NCBI GenBank assembly: GCA_013176395.1
Contig: JABMLP010000015.1
Location: 682,001-746,000, forward strand
From: Venturia oleaginea
Taxonomy: Eukaryota; Ascomycota; Dothideomycetes; Venturiales; Venturiaceae
Length of the DNA: 64,000 nt
Reading direction: 5' to 3'
Each line of letters starts with the position of its first letter. Within the stretch, counting starts at the first letter, position 1. A program made the position numbers and the translations under genes. Shown one piece after another: positions 24,900 through 36,349 of this stretch. The notes beneath the pieces are model-generated. The model had not been told where the DNA came from. It searched no databases and saw nothing but the letters and a program-made list of their open reading frames with translations.

Positions 24900-26024
24900 T
24901 CACACCGCCAGCGCCCTCTGCAAGACCTTGTCCACAACAACCGCAGCTCTTCCAACTCCACCGCCTTCAAGCTTGACCCTTTCTACTCCCGCCGTGAACC
25001 CATATTTCCACCTTGTAGTGAAGAATCTGACTCTTTCTTCAAGGCCCTCATAAGCCATACCCTCCTGATCCTTGGGCGCGCCAAAAAGATTGAGATGTCC
25101 AAAGGGATCAGTGACACCCGACCGTATCGGAAGCATGTGCGCCTCCATATTCCAAATGGGAAAGCCCCTCCTTTCATTCTTCTCATCCAGCATCTCCAAG
25201 TTCGTCGCTGTCCTGGACGGCAGCAGCCCCGTCTCCAAATATAGTGTCAAAACCGTGATAGTCCTAGCAAGAAGCTTAAGATCTCCTGCGCCCTTTCCCG
25301 CAGTCGTAGGCGTACTTGTCCAATTACTCCCCGTCATCGTCGCGGGACCCTTGATTCCATTCTTCATCTTTGGTGGCTCCGTATCCCATCCTAACAGTCC
25401 AGCAAAACATTTGAGGGTCTTTGTCCATCCTCCTGCGCAGGATACTGTCTCTTCGCCTGCTGTGTTCAACAGCCATTCTAGCACATCGAGACTACTCATT
25501 CGTATCGACGTGGAGAGATGCGTCATACCTAATTGTACCCATAATAACAACCTCTCCGCATGTCCTCGCACTTCTTCTGCTGGCAGTGCTTGTAGTAATC
25601 TAAGCAGTTGTGTCCGCACTGCAGTCGAGGTGTCGCGGATAAGTGGTTGCGCTTTTTGTAAAATGACGCCCACGGGTTGGGGAGGAGGTGTGCCCTTCGG
25701 TAGAGCGAGAAGTGTGCTTGTAAGGTTGGCTAGGGAGTCTTTGCGGTGGTTTTCGGATTTGTGGTTTATATTGTTTAGCTGATGAGAGAATTGGTCGGCG
25801 AGAGAGGGCGCAGAGGTTGTGAGGGATTGGTGGAGGACGGAGATGGCTATGATAGAGAATTAAGATCAGTATATAGCTAGGGTGAAAAGGAAAAGGTCGT
25901 TACATTGTGCTTTGAAACTTGTGTCTGTGAAGTTGTCGGGTTTCGCTTTTCCTCGTCCGACCTTGAGTTTCGGCTTCACGAAGTCCTTCTTCTTCTCTTT
26001 CTTGGCTTTGGCGGATTTCCCCAT
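24900..26024 (-). CDS. IPI1: pre-rRNA-processing protein Ipi1
   Basis: Component of the Rix1 (Ipi1-Rix1/Ipi2-Ipi3) complex that acts in nuclear maturation of pre-60S ribosomes and ITS2 processing. Two exons (25904-26024, 24900-25846) with a 57-bp intron give 355 residues. The N-terminus is Lys-rich and then reads KPKLKVGRGKAKPDNFTDTS, the hallmark of the family; helical HEAT-like repeats follow (NHRKDSLANLTSTLLALP; VRTQLLRLLQALP). Length agrees with fungal Ipi1 proteins. The start is the ATG at 26024, the only one that supplies the conserved basic head. The gene looks intact, and its neighbours are functionally unrelated. Confidence 0.9.
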
Positions 26025-26639
26025 CGTGATTCTATGGCCTCTAAGCCTCAGGGGTACTTGGGGGAATGAGTTCTTGCTAGAGACTTTTTCTGGGGATGCT
26101 CGAAGTTTTGCGCCCAGCGGATCATCACCATCCGCCAGCCTAACTTCATGTGGATATCAAGCCTTGCCAGCCTATCAATTGATGGGAAAAGGTGGCCAAA
26201 GGTGGCATATTTTTGGATACACAGAGAATCACTGTCTTTCGGGAGACTAAACTTAGTACACTCGAGTCTCCTAGAAGTTGGCATATATGAGCGCACTCAA
26301 AACTGCTATCTTTTTACCAAATAACTTTAGTATCCTCAAATATCCCATGTGGTAGGCGGCAGAGAATGCCGTCCGCTTCTGTTCAAATGCCTGTTTCTAT
26401 CCACTGTTGATCGAGCCTGGGACCTTATAGCAACCTAACTTCACTTGCACATTCACGTGTAAAGAACATGGGTCTGATTATCCTGCCTCATGGCTTGCCA
26501 GCCGTAGCTGAAACGGTGGCTCTTCACAATCCTATCTCGCTTGCATACATCTCTGAACAACTTGGAAGACTAGCATTTCAAAATTTGATCATGCTCGATC
26601 AATGATTAAAAGTGTAGATGTTGTGTAACAGTCGAAATC
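26025..26639. other. intergenic: IPI1 promoter side and amidase 3' flank
   Basis: About 0.6 kb between two minus-strand genes. Open frames overlap in both directions and match no family. No repeats seen. Confidence 0.45.
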
Positions 26640-28533
26640 TCAAGCCGCTTTTAAAGCCTCAGCAACCACACCCGTCAAGCCAATACATTCCTCCTCCCTA
26701 AACCGTCTACAAACCAACTGAACACTCAACGGAGCTCCCACAAAGTCTTCCGGGTTATCTAACAGCATATCAGTATCCGACACAATACGGAATAGTTCGG
26801 ACTTACATTGCGCTTGTACTGCAGCATCTTTCGAATTCGCTGCCTTGAAATTCTTATCCACTGGATCGAGCTCCGCGGAGACTTGGGAGTTAATCGGTAT
26901 CGTCATGGCAGGATAATCAATCATATTGAAGAGAGACGTATAAATGATATCTCTATCATTTTCATCAGCACAGTCATCACAAGGACGCCGCTTTCAAACT
27001 TACCGCGGCCATTCCCCATGTCGATGCGCGCAAAAAGGACTACTGGGCAACAACAAGCCATCAATTGGCTGTCCAGTAGTAGTAACCTCCCTCGTCGCAT
27101 TCCATGCCTTCAACCAAGCAGTCTTCACACCATCTTTCTCGAGGTTCAGTTGCCAGTTTTCGTAAGCTGTTAGATGTTTTGATTGGCCGTTTGTTAGAAT
27201 CATTGGATGCCATGGCTCTCCGGATGCAGCGAAAGTGCGGGTTAAGTCCTCGCCACCGTCGGAAGAATACATGGCGTTGACGATCCGTTCGGCTTCTTCA
27301 TTGGGGAAGGGGCATTTGAAGTTGATGACTAGACAGCTGTTAGCCTGAAGATGGAGGTCCTAGAGAGGGAGGTGATCTGGACTTTCAAATCCAGCTTTCT
27401 TTACAGCGGAGATCGTGGTAGCCAATGCCCTCCTCATTGGTGGCCATGGCATTACGTGGTCATCCCACTCCATCACACCAAAGGATGGTTTCCTTTGTGT
27501 ACCATCAGCGTTTTTGAGATGCTCAAGATCAGCCATCTCCTGTCTCCACGGGATCTCAGGGGTCTTTGCGTCCAAAAACCAAGGCTCAGCATGGACCACT
27601 GCCTTCGCAAATGCTGAAACACCGCTGATAGAAGGCGATATTGGTCCTAATGCAGACCCAATAGACTCCAATCCTAAAAGCGTATTCCTAGCTCCAGCAT
27701 AAGGAAGACGATGTAATGTCGGCCGCAATCCAAACAGCCCATTGTAAGCAGCAGGAATCCTCACAGATCCCCCAAGGTCGATCCCAACGCCAATGGCGCT
27801 TCCATGCATCGCTACGTTGGCACCTTCGCCACCACTTGAGCCTCCACAGGTCAGACTTCGGTTCCAAGGATTGGTAGTCTTGCCGTAGACGTAGTTGTCA
27901 CTCTCGCTGAACATCAATGACTGCGAGATATTCGTCCGGCAGTGTAAAATAGCGCCGGCATCTTGTAGAATGTCGACCAAGACTGAATTTTCTTTACTGA
28001 TTTGGCCGATCCAAGAGGCAATGCCCATGTTACATTCGGTTCCCTTGATTTCGAACTGATCTTTGAGGGAGATTGGGACGCCGAAAAGAGCGCCTGTTGG
28101 TTTTCCGGTCTTGGCGAAGATCTCATCGAGCTCTTTGGCCTTTTCCAGCGCCTGGGTGAAGAAGATTTCCGTTAGGCAATTCGTCAGCTGATGAGCAATG
28201 GCAGCTGCCTTGCAGAACGCTGTTGCGACTACGAGGCAAGGGAGCTTTCCTGTTGCGAGTGTGGTGATGAGTTCTCCAGCATCCTTGGTCACGATTTCGA
28301 GTTCGTCTTTGCTCAATATCCCGCATGTTTCGGTGAATTTGATGACGGAAAGTTCTGTCTCGGCTGGAAGCTTGTCGGGTGCAATCTGCCATTCTTTCGG
28401 AATGAGTTCTGGAAGACACTATATCAGAATCGCAGGTACACACTTCACGTACCGGCCTACCGAGTTGCTGTACATGCTTCGCGGCTATTGCATCTGCAAA
28501 GTCGGCTGGTGTTTTCGTCGTGAAGCCAGGCAT
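26640..28533 (-). CDS. amidase-signature hydrolase (acetamidase/general amidase type)
   Basis: Cytosolic enzyme that hydrolyses carboxamides to acid and ammonia. Five exons (28461-28533, 27383-28408, 27004-27328, 26807-26952, 26640-26758) join to 562 residues, typical for fungal amidases such as AmdS/GmdA relatives. The Ser-cisSer-Lys triad is visible: Lys140 in PISLKDQF, the cis-serine in GGSSGGEG (about 215), and the nucleophile S239 in GIDLGGSVRIPAA. The C-terminal NPEDFVGAPLSVQLVCRRF matches the family ending and is restored only when the last intron is removed. The first exon is short and its donor (GTAGGC) was chosen because it keeps LIPKEW in frame. It lies divergent to an amino-acid permease across about 1 kb, which suggests but does not prove joint use in nitrogen nutrition. 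Confidence 0.92.
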
Positions 28534-29514
28534 TTTTTATTGATGACGATAGAATCTGGATGGCTGCCAGGCGATGAGCAGAGATGGGTAAACAATGGCC
28601 CGAGATGTAGAGATTGCTGACCAATGCATTGTGAAGTTACAGATGGTTTATCACATGAAGTGATGAGCAATCTCCAGACTTCGGGTCATCGTTTCCGAAC
28701 AGCATGTTGGATGCATGCAGGTGCTGGTCTCGTATCCAGCTCCGTTTTTAACGCCGAGATCCGCAGCCGAGCGCCGGACAGTGCATAGAAAGGTGTAGGT
28801 ACGGACAGGGAGTATGTCTGAAAATTCCTTGTGGCTCTACTTAACATCCGGGGTTAATCTTCAACCTACTACTATTCTATAAATAATGTCTAAGCCAATT
28901 AAATGCTCGGCAATGGCAGAAGGAGGGTGTACTACGGAATACGGATCGTTTATTGCCTTCGTTGTTCCATTGGGTTGAGGTTGCGATCCTAGCGTCCCTG
29001 GCTGTCTGCATGCTGGGTAATGAATTCTCCTTCGCCTCCTCGGCTGATTCATCATCGCCTTGAAAATCAACTCAACATCATCGGCAAGATTACGGGTCAG
29101 TATTCTTCCAGCCTGATCGGCATTGATTAATAAGATTGGAATACATGGCTTGACTGTATCGGCACATATAGCCGGCACCATCTCCGTTATTTCGAACCTA
29201 ATTCCGAATATCCACCCCAGTTGAGGATTCATCCTCGAACCTAATTCGGAATATGGATGACAGTGGAGCATTCATCCTCCCCACTGCCAGACATACTTCT
29301 GCACGCAAAGTCCCCGCTTTCCGATATTGCGCGCGCCACGTGTCTAGGTCGGAAGTCGGAATCGTGCCTATCTACTATTAGACATCGCTTTCTTGGTGGT
29401 GGAAGAACAGGCATGGCAAAAGAACTATATTGTACCTGCCATATCCCTGCCTTATACGTCTGACCATCGAGACCTCACACTCCACCTCTGCTGTTTTGTT
29501 CTTGGCATCTCATT
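28534..29514. promoter_or_regulatory. shared upstream region of amidase and amino-acid permease
   Basis: Divergent intergenic region of 981 bp. It contains TTATCA at about 28650 (complement TGATAA, a core compatible with GATA-type nitrogen regulators) and a 43-bp tandem duplication at 29192-29277. A minus-strand open frame at 28861-29271 spans the duplication and is not supported as a gene. Regulation by nitrogen is inference from the gene pair. Confidence 0.4.
29192..29277 (+). repeat. 43-bp imperfect tandem duplication
   Basis: Two copies beginning TCGAACCTAATTC(C/G)GAATAT, at 29192 and 29235, each ending in GGATTCATCC or GCATTCATCC. They lie about 240-320 bp upstream of the permease start. 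Confidence 0.8.
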
Positions 29515-31429
29515 ATGGAAACTCCAGAATCAAATCAAAGTATGGCAAGGGGAATGCCATACGACGACAAAAAGGGAACAGACAGCATTGCGTCCAGCCG
29601 TTCAGTGGATGAAGGTGAGGTCTTTGCCGTCGGCGAAGATGGCGTGGAGTTTAGGACAGTGGGGTGGATCAGAGCAGCCATGTTTTTCACGAAGATGACA
29701 TTCGCTGCTGGCGTCTTGTCCATTCCTTCAGCTTTGTATACTCTAGGTGCTGTCGCTGGTGCTTTCTTCATTGCGTTTTGGGGAGGGACGAATACATGTG
29801 AGTGTCCATCTTCAGTGCCTAAAATTCGATAATTGGTTCGCTGACACTTCCTTCATAGACATGGCGTATTTACAAGGCGAGTTCAAGATGAAGCATCCTT
29901 CTGTCCACACGGTCGCCGACGGAGCATAGTAGGATTATGACATAGTCCCAAACCCATCGCACGTGATTAACATCACTTAGCATCGTCACGAGACAATTTA
30001 GCGGAGGTAACGAAACATTGTCCTTCATTGCTCGAGAAATCACCGAGTTCCTTTACATTGTTACTTGGATGTGCGTTCTCCCTGTTCTCGACATCATACT
30101 TCGCTCACATACTCAGCATCTGTGCCGGACTGTCTATCCTCGGCTTCTCAATCGCCCTTAACGCAGTCTCCAAACATGCAACCTGCTCCGTTGCTTTCGG
30201 ATTCGTAGCCTTCGTCGTTGTATCGACCATAGGATCGGTACGCAAAATTCACCAGCTCGGCTGGGTTACATGGCTGGGCTTTGGCTCCATCGTCACTGCA
30301 ATTATGATCGTGGTGATAGCTGTCACCATTACTACTCGTCCAGCTGCAGCGCCAAAGACTGGGCCCTATGAGTTGGGGTTTTCTGCCTGGCCGCCCGTGG
30401 GAACGACCTTCGTAGGCGCTTGGGCTGCTTCGCTCGCTATTTTCTCATCAAGCGCCAACACGTCTGGGTTCGTGCCAGTGATTTCCGAGATGAGGATTCC
30501 AAAAGACTACTTCAAAAGTTTGTATGCTTGCATGACATGGATAACCTCATCATATCTAGCCTTGGGATTGACTGTGTACGCTTACTGCGGAAAATGGGTC
30601 GCTAGTCCTGCGCTGGGAAGTGCGGGACCTACTATCAAGATTATCTCGTACGGCATCGCTATTCCTGGTGAGGCAAAGACTTTTGGCGAAATAGTATTTC
30701 TGGTTGCTTATACAGTGTAGGCCTCATCGCTGGAGCCGTCATCTGCGTACACGTTGCTGGCAAAAGTATATTCGTTCGCATCCTCCGAAACACTCACCAC
30801 CTAACGGCTAACACAAAAACTCACTGGGGCGTCTGGCTTGCATGTACTTATGGCGCGGGTCTCCTCGGCTGGATCCTTGCTGAAGCGGTGCCGTTTTTCG
30901 GATCCCTTGTTAGTCTTATAGGAGCTGTTGGATTTGCGCCACTTGGAATTTGTCTGCCCGCTCTTATGTGGTTCAGTATGTATCCTACTTACTGGAAGGG
31001 AGGTATGAAGGAAAGGATGCTCTGCGTTGCACATGGTCTGATTATGGTGATTGGCATTTTTGCGATTGTCGCGGGCACTTAGTAAGTACTATCCCGCAGT
31101 TTCTTTCCCCCTTCACATCACTTTTCCAAGTAGGTATTCCTTAGTTCCGAAACGAGATCCATGGATTTCGGGCGAAATCAGCGATTCGTCTGCCTACGGT
31201 TCATTGATGCTGTTCTAGAACTGAGAGACTCTCAAGCGAAAGCGATATTTCATGTCTGTGTATGAGGGGGAGAAACCACCTGACCGCCACAATTTGCCTC
31301 TCCCACTTGACGCGGTTTCGCTGACAAGAGTGCAGTGCCAATATCCAGAATATCATAGACCAATACGCTACCGGACAGGTTGGCTCGGCATTTCAATGCG
31401 CCGACAATAGCGGCACTGTTACACCATAG
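29515..31429 (+). CDS. amino-acid permease of the AAAP/neutral amino acid (MTR-like) family
   Basis: Polytopic plasma- or vacuolar-membrane transporter for amino acids. Six exons (29515-29797, 29859-29928, 29981-30070, 30117-30667, 30721-31081, 31336-31429) join to 482 residues. The polar N-terminus leads into TVGWIRAAMFFTKMTFAAGV, the usual first helix with its conserved Gly-rich turn; about 11 hydrophobic segments follow, and the end reads IIDQYATGQVGSAFQCADN, a conserved C-terminal signature that appears only after removing a 254-bp last intron. Every junction keeps frame with GT...AG ends. Similarity of the layout to Neurospora MTR supports neutral/aromatic amino acid transport, but specificity is inferred. 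It is transcribed away from the amidase. Confidence 0.88.
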
Positions 31430-31831
31430 TTGGAATCAGCATAGCCGACTGCTATTATGCTAGACTTGTTCTCCGTATATACTTTCCCTGTCCAATTACG
31501 AAAAATCAGGCACTACGTGTAGCTACAAATCACACATAATTAATCATGTCGACGCCCATCATGGTAAAGCCAATATCACTCAGGAAAGTCTCCCGTGCGT
31601 CCAACATCAGTGAGTGCTCAAAGTATATGTCCACGCGCCACAATAATTCTCTCACCGCCAACTACTTTTATGACCCCTTTATCTTTCCCTCATCCTTTGC
31701 AACGGGGAGTTCTGTATATAACCTATTTTCTTGTCTCCTCTAGCACACCACAGCCACAAAGCGCAAAGCGCAAAGCGCACATCTCAAGCACAACCAACAA
31801 CACACCCACCTACTCCCTCCCATCCACAACA
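31430..31831. other. intergenic, nothing recognised
   Basis: 400 bp downstream of the permease, including a GCGCAAAGCGCAAAGCGCA triplication near 31757. No gene supported. Confidence 0.4.
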
Positions 31832-32191
31832 ATGCCCCACACATTCACCTTCAAAGACCAAACCCCCTTCACGCCAGAAGTCAAATACCAAATCTGCTAC
31901 AGCTACAAAAACCTCATCCCCATCCTCCAAATCGTCGATAATATTTATTCCGAGGTAGCGGAAGATTTTTATATTAATCCGGAGAGGGACGATAATCCGC
32001 GGCGAATTGGTCGGTGGGTTGTTGATGTTATACTGCAAGCGGAGGGAGGGGATGATGGGGAGGGGGTAGCGAGGGGCCGGGTGAGTACAAGGAGTTGGTT
32101 GAGGGGGGATGGGGGAGGGGTAGGTGGGGAGGGGTAGGTTGGATAGGGTAGGGAAGGGGAGAAGGGATATGCAGTTGGTTTAGATTGTATG
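31832..32191 (+). CDS. possible small hypothetical protein
   Basis: An ATG at 31832, preceded by an A/C-rich leader typical of fungal 5' UTRs (CACAACAATG), opens a frame of about 85 codons with balanced composition (includes YSYKNLIPILQIVDNIYSE). A GTGAGT donor at about 32080 and an acceptor TATGCAG near 32180 would end it shortly after. No family recognised and no signal peptide. It could equally be noncoding. Confidence 0.3.
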
Positions 32192-32345
32192 AGAGCCTGG
32201 GTAGTATATGAAGGTCACTATTTAGAGGACATAAGTGCAGGTCACTTGTTTGTCGAGTGGCTAGAACTTGTTCGTTGGGTGGCTGGAAACGATGGGATGA
32301 TTGTGTTGCAGTTCATAATGTCATTTTTTGATATTTCATTCTACT

Positions 32346-33272
32346 TTATCGCCACTGACTTAGATCCCAACCTGGATCGTTCCCTACACTATCCGGATGT
32401 TCTCGTACCCACTCCTCCACGTCTCGACAACGAGCTAGCCAGACCTTGCCCTCATCTCGTTTTTGCGCGAGGTATTTCAAAATCGTCTCGAAGGCTTCCA
32501 ACCGCTCCGGTTGATTCGTCAAAAATGGGTGGAATAGCAAGGCCAAAAATCGACCATTTTCAATAACCTTGTCAATCTCGGCCTTGTATCGATGAACAAG
32601 AATATCAGAACTCTGTACTTCCTCCGAATACTCCTTCTTTATCTTCCTCAACCCCGCGAACGACTCCATGTAGAAATAAGCATCCACAGTAACCCATTTG
32701 AAAGGTAGAACAACCAACTTATCATCTCCATCTCCAACATCAATAAGTGCTGCTTCTTCCCCCGCAGGACTGAGGTATTGAAGACCATACTCCCGACAAA
32801 GCTTCAAAGTCCTCTCACCATTCACAATCCCCCCCGGCGGTCGGAACCCCCTATACCCCTCCAACCCCCCACTCTCCCTCCCAAGCACCCTCCCAATCCC
32901 CCTCCCCCCAAAACTCGTCTCAAAATTCCCCCGCTCCTCATCCCCATCCAATTTCCACCACGCCTCATGCTGCCAAGCATGCCATCCAACCTCATGCCCG
33001 GCCCCGGCAATATCCTTCACAATCACATCGTCATAAACGGAGAGATTCCAGGACTCGATGAAATAGGTCGCGGTGATGTTGTATTTTTTTAGGAGGGAGA
33101 GGAGTTTGGGGAGGACGTCGGTAACGGAGTAGTGGGTTCCTATGGGGGAGTTTTTGGGCCAGAGGTTCCGGTTTAGGTCTGCTGCTTCGCCCATGTTGTC
33201 GATTGTTAGGGTTATTGCTGCGTTGGTGGGGGAGGGCCATTTCGGGGTGGGGTTTGGTTTGTCCGCCGCCAT
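32346..33272 (-). CDS. polysaccharide deacetylase (NodB-homology, CE4-like), no signal peptide
   Basis: A 308-residue intronless protein of the NodB-fold deacetylase superfamily, metal-dependent enzymes that remove N-acetyl or related groups from chitin-like or other substrates. The first motif reads LTIDNMGEA (D25, N26) where classical CE4 enzymes have an Asp-Asp pair; the metal-binding H-x3-H is present as WHAWQHE (H98, H102). RGFRPPGG (arginine/proline motif) and LLFHPF near the C-terminus complete the fold. There is no secretion signal, so it probably acts inside the cell, unlike cell-wall chitin deacetylases. The DN variant is known in intracellular members, so activity is expected. It is divergent to a dioxygenase across 540 bp. 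Confidence 0.85.
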   Translation of the reverse strand: MAADKPNPTPKWPSPTNAAITLTIDNMGEAADLNRNLWPKNSPIGTHYSVTDVLPKLLSLLKKYNITATYFIESWNLSVYDDVIVKDIAGAGHEVGWHAWQHEAWWKLDGDEERGNFETSFGGRGIGRVLGRESGGLEGYRGFRPPGGIVNGERTLKLCREYGLQYLSPAGEEAALIDVGDGDDKLVVLPFKWVTVDAYFYMESFAGLRKIKKEYSEEVQSSDILVHRYKAEIDKVIENGRFLALLFHPFLTNQPERLEAFETILKYLAQKRDEGKVWLARCRDVEEWVREHPDSVGNDPGWDLSQWR

Positions 33273-33812
33273 AGTCGTGTAGTTTTTAGTAGTTTTTTTT
33301 CAGTCTTTTTCCTGGGGAGTTTGTTTGGTGCGTCAGGCAGTGCGAGCGGGTCAATTGTGGTGTTTGTTGAACCTTGGTGGGCTTCGGGACTCCCGTGATA
33401 ATAGGAGAGATGACGTCGAGAGGGACGGACCGGCAGTTGGAAGTCTGAAATGCCGACTTCCTCTTCCCCACACCATCCGAACTCTCCTCTTCCTTTGTCC
33501 CCATCAATTCGATACCATCTGCGTCTTCTAGCAAGGTTGGACGCGTTTACCGTGCACGATCTGATTCGTGGAGGCGAATCTCGTCGACGACATCTTCGGC
33601 CCCGGCACCTCCGCAACTCATACGGCACACGTATGCGGATGCTTGCCAATCTTTACCAATCCTAAGAGGGGTATTACTTAGTATGATATCCAAACATCTT
33701 GGATCTTGGTATCGTCTGACTGCTACTCTACATATCATCGAGTTTCGACTTCTCCTGGAATCCAGTCACGAAGCATTCTTCACTTCAACCAGAGCAGGAT
33801 TTATACTCCAAA
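33273..33812. promoter_or_regulatory. shared upstream region of deacetylase and dioxygenase
   Basis: Divergent 540-bp region. A minus-strand open frame at 33212-33649 overlaps the deacetylase start and has no family resemblance, so I treat the region as a promoter. No specific sites are identified. Confidence 0.4.
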
Positions 33813-34814
33813 ATGTCACGATGCGCGCCCGTCAGAGCGGACCAAGTTCCGCCCATGAAAGATCTTACCGTTGACAACATCACTGAGAACGTCATTATTC
33901 TCAATTCCCTTTGTCCAAACCCCCGTACTAGATACATCTTCGAACGTCTTGTAACCCATCTCCACGATTTCGCCAGAGAAGTCCGCCTTTCAACCCAGGA
34001 ATGGAAAATCGGCATCGATTTCCTAACGGCAGCGGGTCAGATCTCCGATGACTTGCGTGCAGAGATCATTCTTCTCTCAGATACTCTCGGTCTAAGTATG
34101 CTGGTCGAAGCAATCTCGCATCCAAACCCAGCAAATGCGACCGAGGGAACTGTATTGGGCCCATTTCATACCCACGACGCCCCAGTCACAGAAAACGGCT
34201 ACCAGCTCCACAAGGACGACGAAGCTGCAACGAAACTATTTGTTCTCTCGAGTATCAAATCGACGTCTGGCGAACCAATCAAAGGGGCCACATGCGATAT
34301 ATGGGAAGGCGATGCACATGGCTTCTACGACGTCCAAAGGCCCGACCGTAATGGCGTGGCCAACGGTCGTGCCGTCTTGAAGTCGGACGAAAATGGTATG
34401 CTCTTCTTTACTGCCGTCGCTCCCGTGCCATATCCAATCCCCATGGATGGACCTGTTGGATCTATGCTCAAACTTTTGAACCGCCATCCGAACCGCCCGG
34501 GCCACATCCATTTCATGATTCAGAAGGATGGTTTCGATACGTTGGTCACAGCGTTGTACCCACGAGGGGACCCGTTCGAAACGAGTGATCCCGTATTCGG
34601 TGTCAAAGAGAGCCTGATCTTTGACTATGGAGTTGTCGACGAGGAGATTTCAAAGAAATACGGCGTCAAAGCTGGCACGCCCTTGTGCAGATATGATTTC
34701 GTGCTTGCCACCGAGGAGGAAGCCAAGAAGCTGAAGAAGGAGAAGGCGAAGGAGGCGTTGGATAAGCTTGGGATTAGTGATGAGATGTTTGGTTTGATTT
34801 TTGATGTTGATTGA
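33813..34814 (+). CDS. intradiol ring-cleavage dioxygenase (catechol/hydroxyquinol 1,2-dioxygenase)
   Basis: Fe(III) enzyme that opens catechol-type rings between the hydroxyls, feeding the beta-ketoadipate or related pathway. It is a 333-residue intronless protein. The N-terminal helical dimerisation domain (residues 20-110, with TEGTVLGPFH at its end) is that of the catechol 1,2-dioxygenase group. The four iron ligands are visible: Y172 in HGFYDVQ, Y207 in PVPYPIP, and H231 and H233 in RPGHIHF. The Lys-rich helix near the C-terminus (EEEAKKLKKEKAKEA) is unusual but harmless-looking. The ligand spacing fits hydroxyquinol/catechol dioxygenases; which substrate is used cannot be decided. There are no neighbouring aromatic-catabolism genes. 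Confidence 0.92.
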   Translation: MSRCAPVRADQVPPMKDLTVDNITENVIILNSLCPNPRTRYIFERLVTHLHDFAREVRLSTQEWKIGIDFLTAAGQISDDLRAEIILLSDTLGLSMLVEAISHPNPANATEGTVLGPFHTHDAPVTENGYQLHKDDEAATKLFVLSSIKSTSGEPIKGATCDIWEGDAHGFYDVQRPDRNGVANGRAVLKSDENGMLFFTAVAPVPYPIPMDGPVGSMLKLLNRHPNRPGHIHFMIQKDGFDTLVTALYPRGDPFETSDPVFGVKESLIFDYGVVDEEISKKYGVKAGTPLCRYDFVLATEEEAKKLKKEKAKEALDKLGISDEMFGLIFDVD

Positions 34815-35020
34815 TTGAGTGGTGGATGTTGTGCCATGGTGGTTTCGTCAATACATGTTTGCCAAGAATCCATTGAGTATAGCAATTCTCTATCGGTGAT
34901 GCGCCAATAGCGAAACCTCTAGCAATCTCAAGGATCGAACTCGCCAGAAAATCTTCGAGTCCCATTTTGAGTGAAATGTCTACTTTACATCGCGCGATCG
35001 TAATAAGAACAAAATATATA

Positions 35021-36349
35021 ACGTACTCCACCACCCAACCGGTCAAAATTTCTTGGCACAACCATCTCATGTTACGACTCTTTAATTTTTTCGCTATCAA
35101 CAATAGATTCTAATTCCGTCGTGCTACTATCTGATTCAGAAGATAGATATCTTGATATCTTTTTTACTAGTTCGCGCATTATGCCCAGTTACGCCGCAGT
35201 TCCCCCAGCGCCGTTGAGTTGGTCGGGCTATTTCTTGATCACCGATACCACGAGCCTTCTTCGATCCCAGAGGCGCTACAGACGCCTCTGCAGCTACCTG
35301 CGCTGCTGCAGTCCCATACTCCATAGTACCACCTTGCTGGATCCGCTTCCTTTTGCGCGATTTTCGCTTCGTTATTACTGCCAATTGCTCTTCAAGCTCG
35401 TGGTTGCGCGCAACGAGTAGAGCGTTTTGGTGAAGCATCAATTCAGCGCCCTTAACAAGCTGGGAAAAGCTAGCCTGCGCAGTAACTGGTGACCGAGTAA
35501 AAGAGTCGCTTACGAGCTTGGATTGGGATCCAAATTCGTGAGTATTGCTTGTAGTCTTTGCCTGCCACGGCGTTTCTGGGAGACGGGGTTCTAGCGGGGT
35601 ACGTAGCCGTACTTCAAGGCGGTCCAATACCGCCTGCGCGTCGATAGGGACTAGCCCTACTGCCTCAAAGGCCTTTTGACAGTTCTCTTTTGTAAATACG
35701 TCGAAGAACGCGTCTTTGAAGGCAGGGAGAAAACCTTCCTTGTTGGCACGCGTCGGCGCGCAAGTCCCGGATGCGTTGGGAGTACTTGCGCTTCAACGGC
35801 GAGAAGCAGACCACGTCAAGGGGCTGGAGTATATGCGACGAGTGCGATGGCATGCAGAGGGTTAGGATCTTATTTTCGAGGCAGTAGTCCTTGGCTCGGT
35901 TGAAGGCCATCTTGAGCTCATCTGAGCGCGTAACGAACCTCTCAGCCCAGTTTTTGCCCACTGGCTCTCCACCGCGTATAGCTAGCAGTTTATCGGCCAT
36001 ATCTGCTACCTCACAAAGCCGGGGCGCAAATCCTCGCGAATCGAGGTCAAGGATGTATCGGACAAGCGTTTGCTCTTCGGTAAGGGTAAGTTTCCAACCA
36101 TTTGGTGGTGTTTCGAGGATAAATGGGACTCCTTTAACGCGCTCAGAGAGGATTCGCTGTTTAACGTCAAAGGCACGAGCGGCGGCCCGTTGGCTTCGGA
36201 ATTGTTTGGCCGGCTTGGAGGGCTTGGAGTGCCAGCTGGATTCTCCCTTCGTGTTGGAGTAATAGTGCGTTTCGTTGTTCAGACATAATCACATAAGAGG
36301 AATGGTAGAAGTCTTGGCAGATTTTGAGCGGTTGGGTGGTGGAACACGT
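35021..36349 (-). mobile_element. pogo/Fot1-type DNA transposon, deleted non-autonomous copy
   Basis: The element is bounded by inverted ends: left ACGTACTCCACCACCCAACC (from 35021) and right, read on the minus strand, ACGTGTTCCACCACCCAACC (from 36349). Similarity continues for about 40 bp (TCAAAATTTCTTGGCA versus TCAAAATCTGCCAAGA). TA dinucleotides flank both ends (35019-35020 and 36350-36351), the expected target duplication for the Tc1/mariner/pogo group. The internal minus-strand transposase has lost its catalytic centre (see 35136-36286). The right flank is the older dispersed repeat also seen at 14 kb, so this is a nested insertion. Confidence 0.88.
35136..36286 (-). pseudogene. transposase remnant: DNA-binding N-terminus fused to C-terminus, DDE core deleted
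   Basis: From the ATG at 36286 the product starts like CENP-B/Tc5-type HTH transposases (MSEQRNALLLQHEGRIQLAL), with a frameshift near 36190. It continues through VGKNWAERFVTRSDELKMAF, then jumps after FNRAKD directly to ILTLCMPSHSSHILQPLDVV, which in full-length relatives lies beyond the first two catalytic aspartates. A second frameshift near 35760 precedes the C-terminal part with a basic coiled coil (RKSRKRKRIQQGG) and a zinc-knuckle-like NCGVTGHNART near the end. The missing central portion means it cannot encode active transposase. It could still be mobilised by an intact relative elsewhere. Confidence 0.85.
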
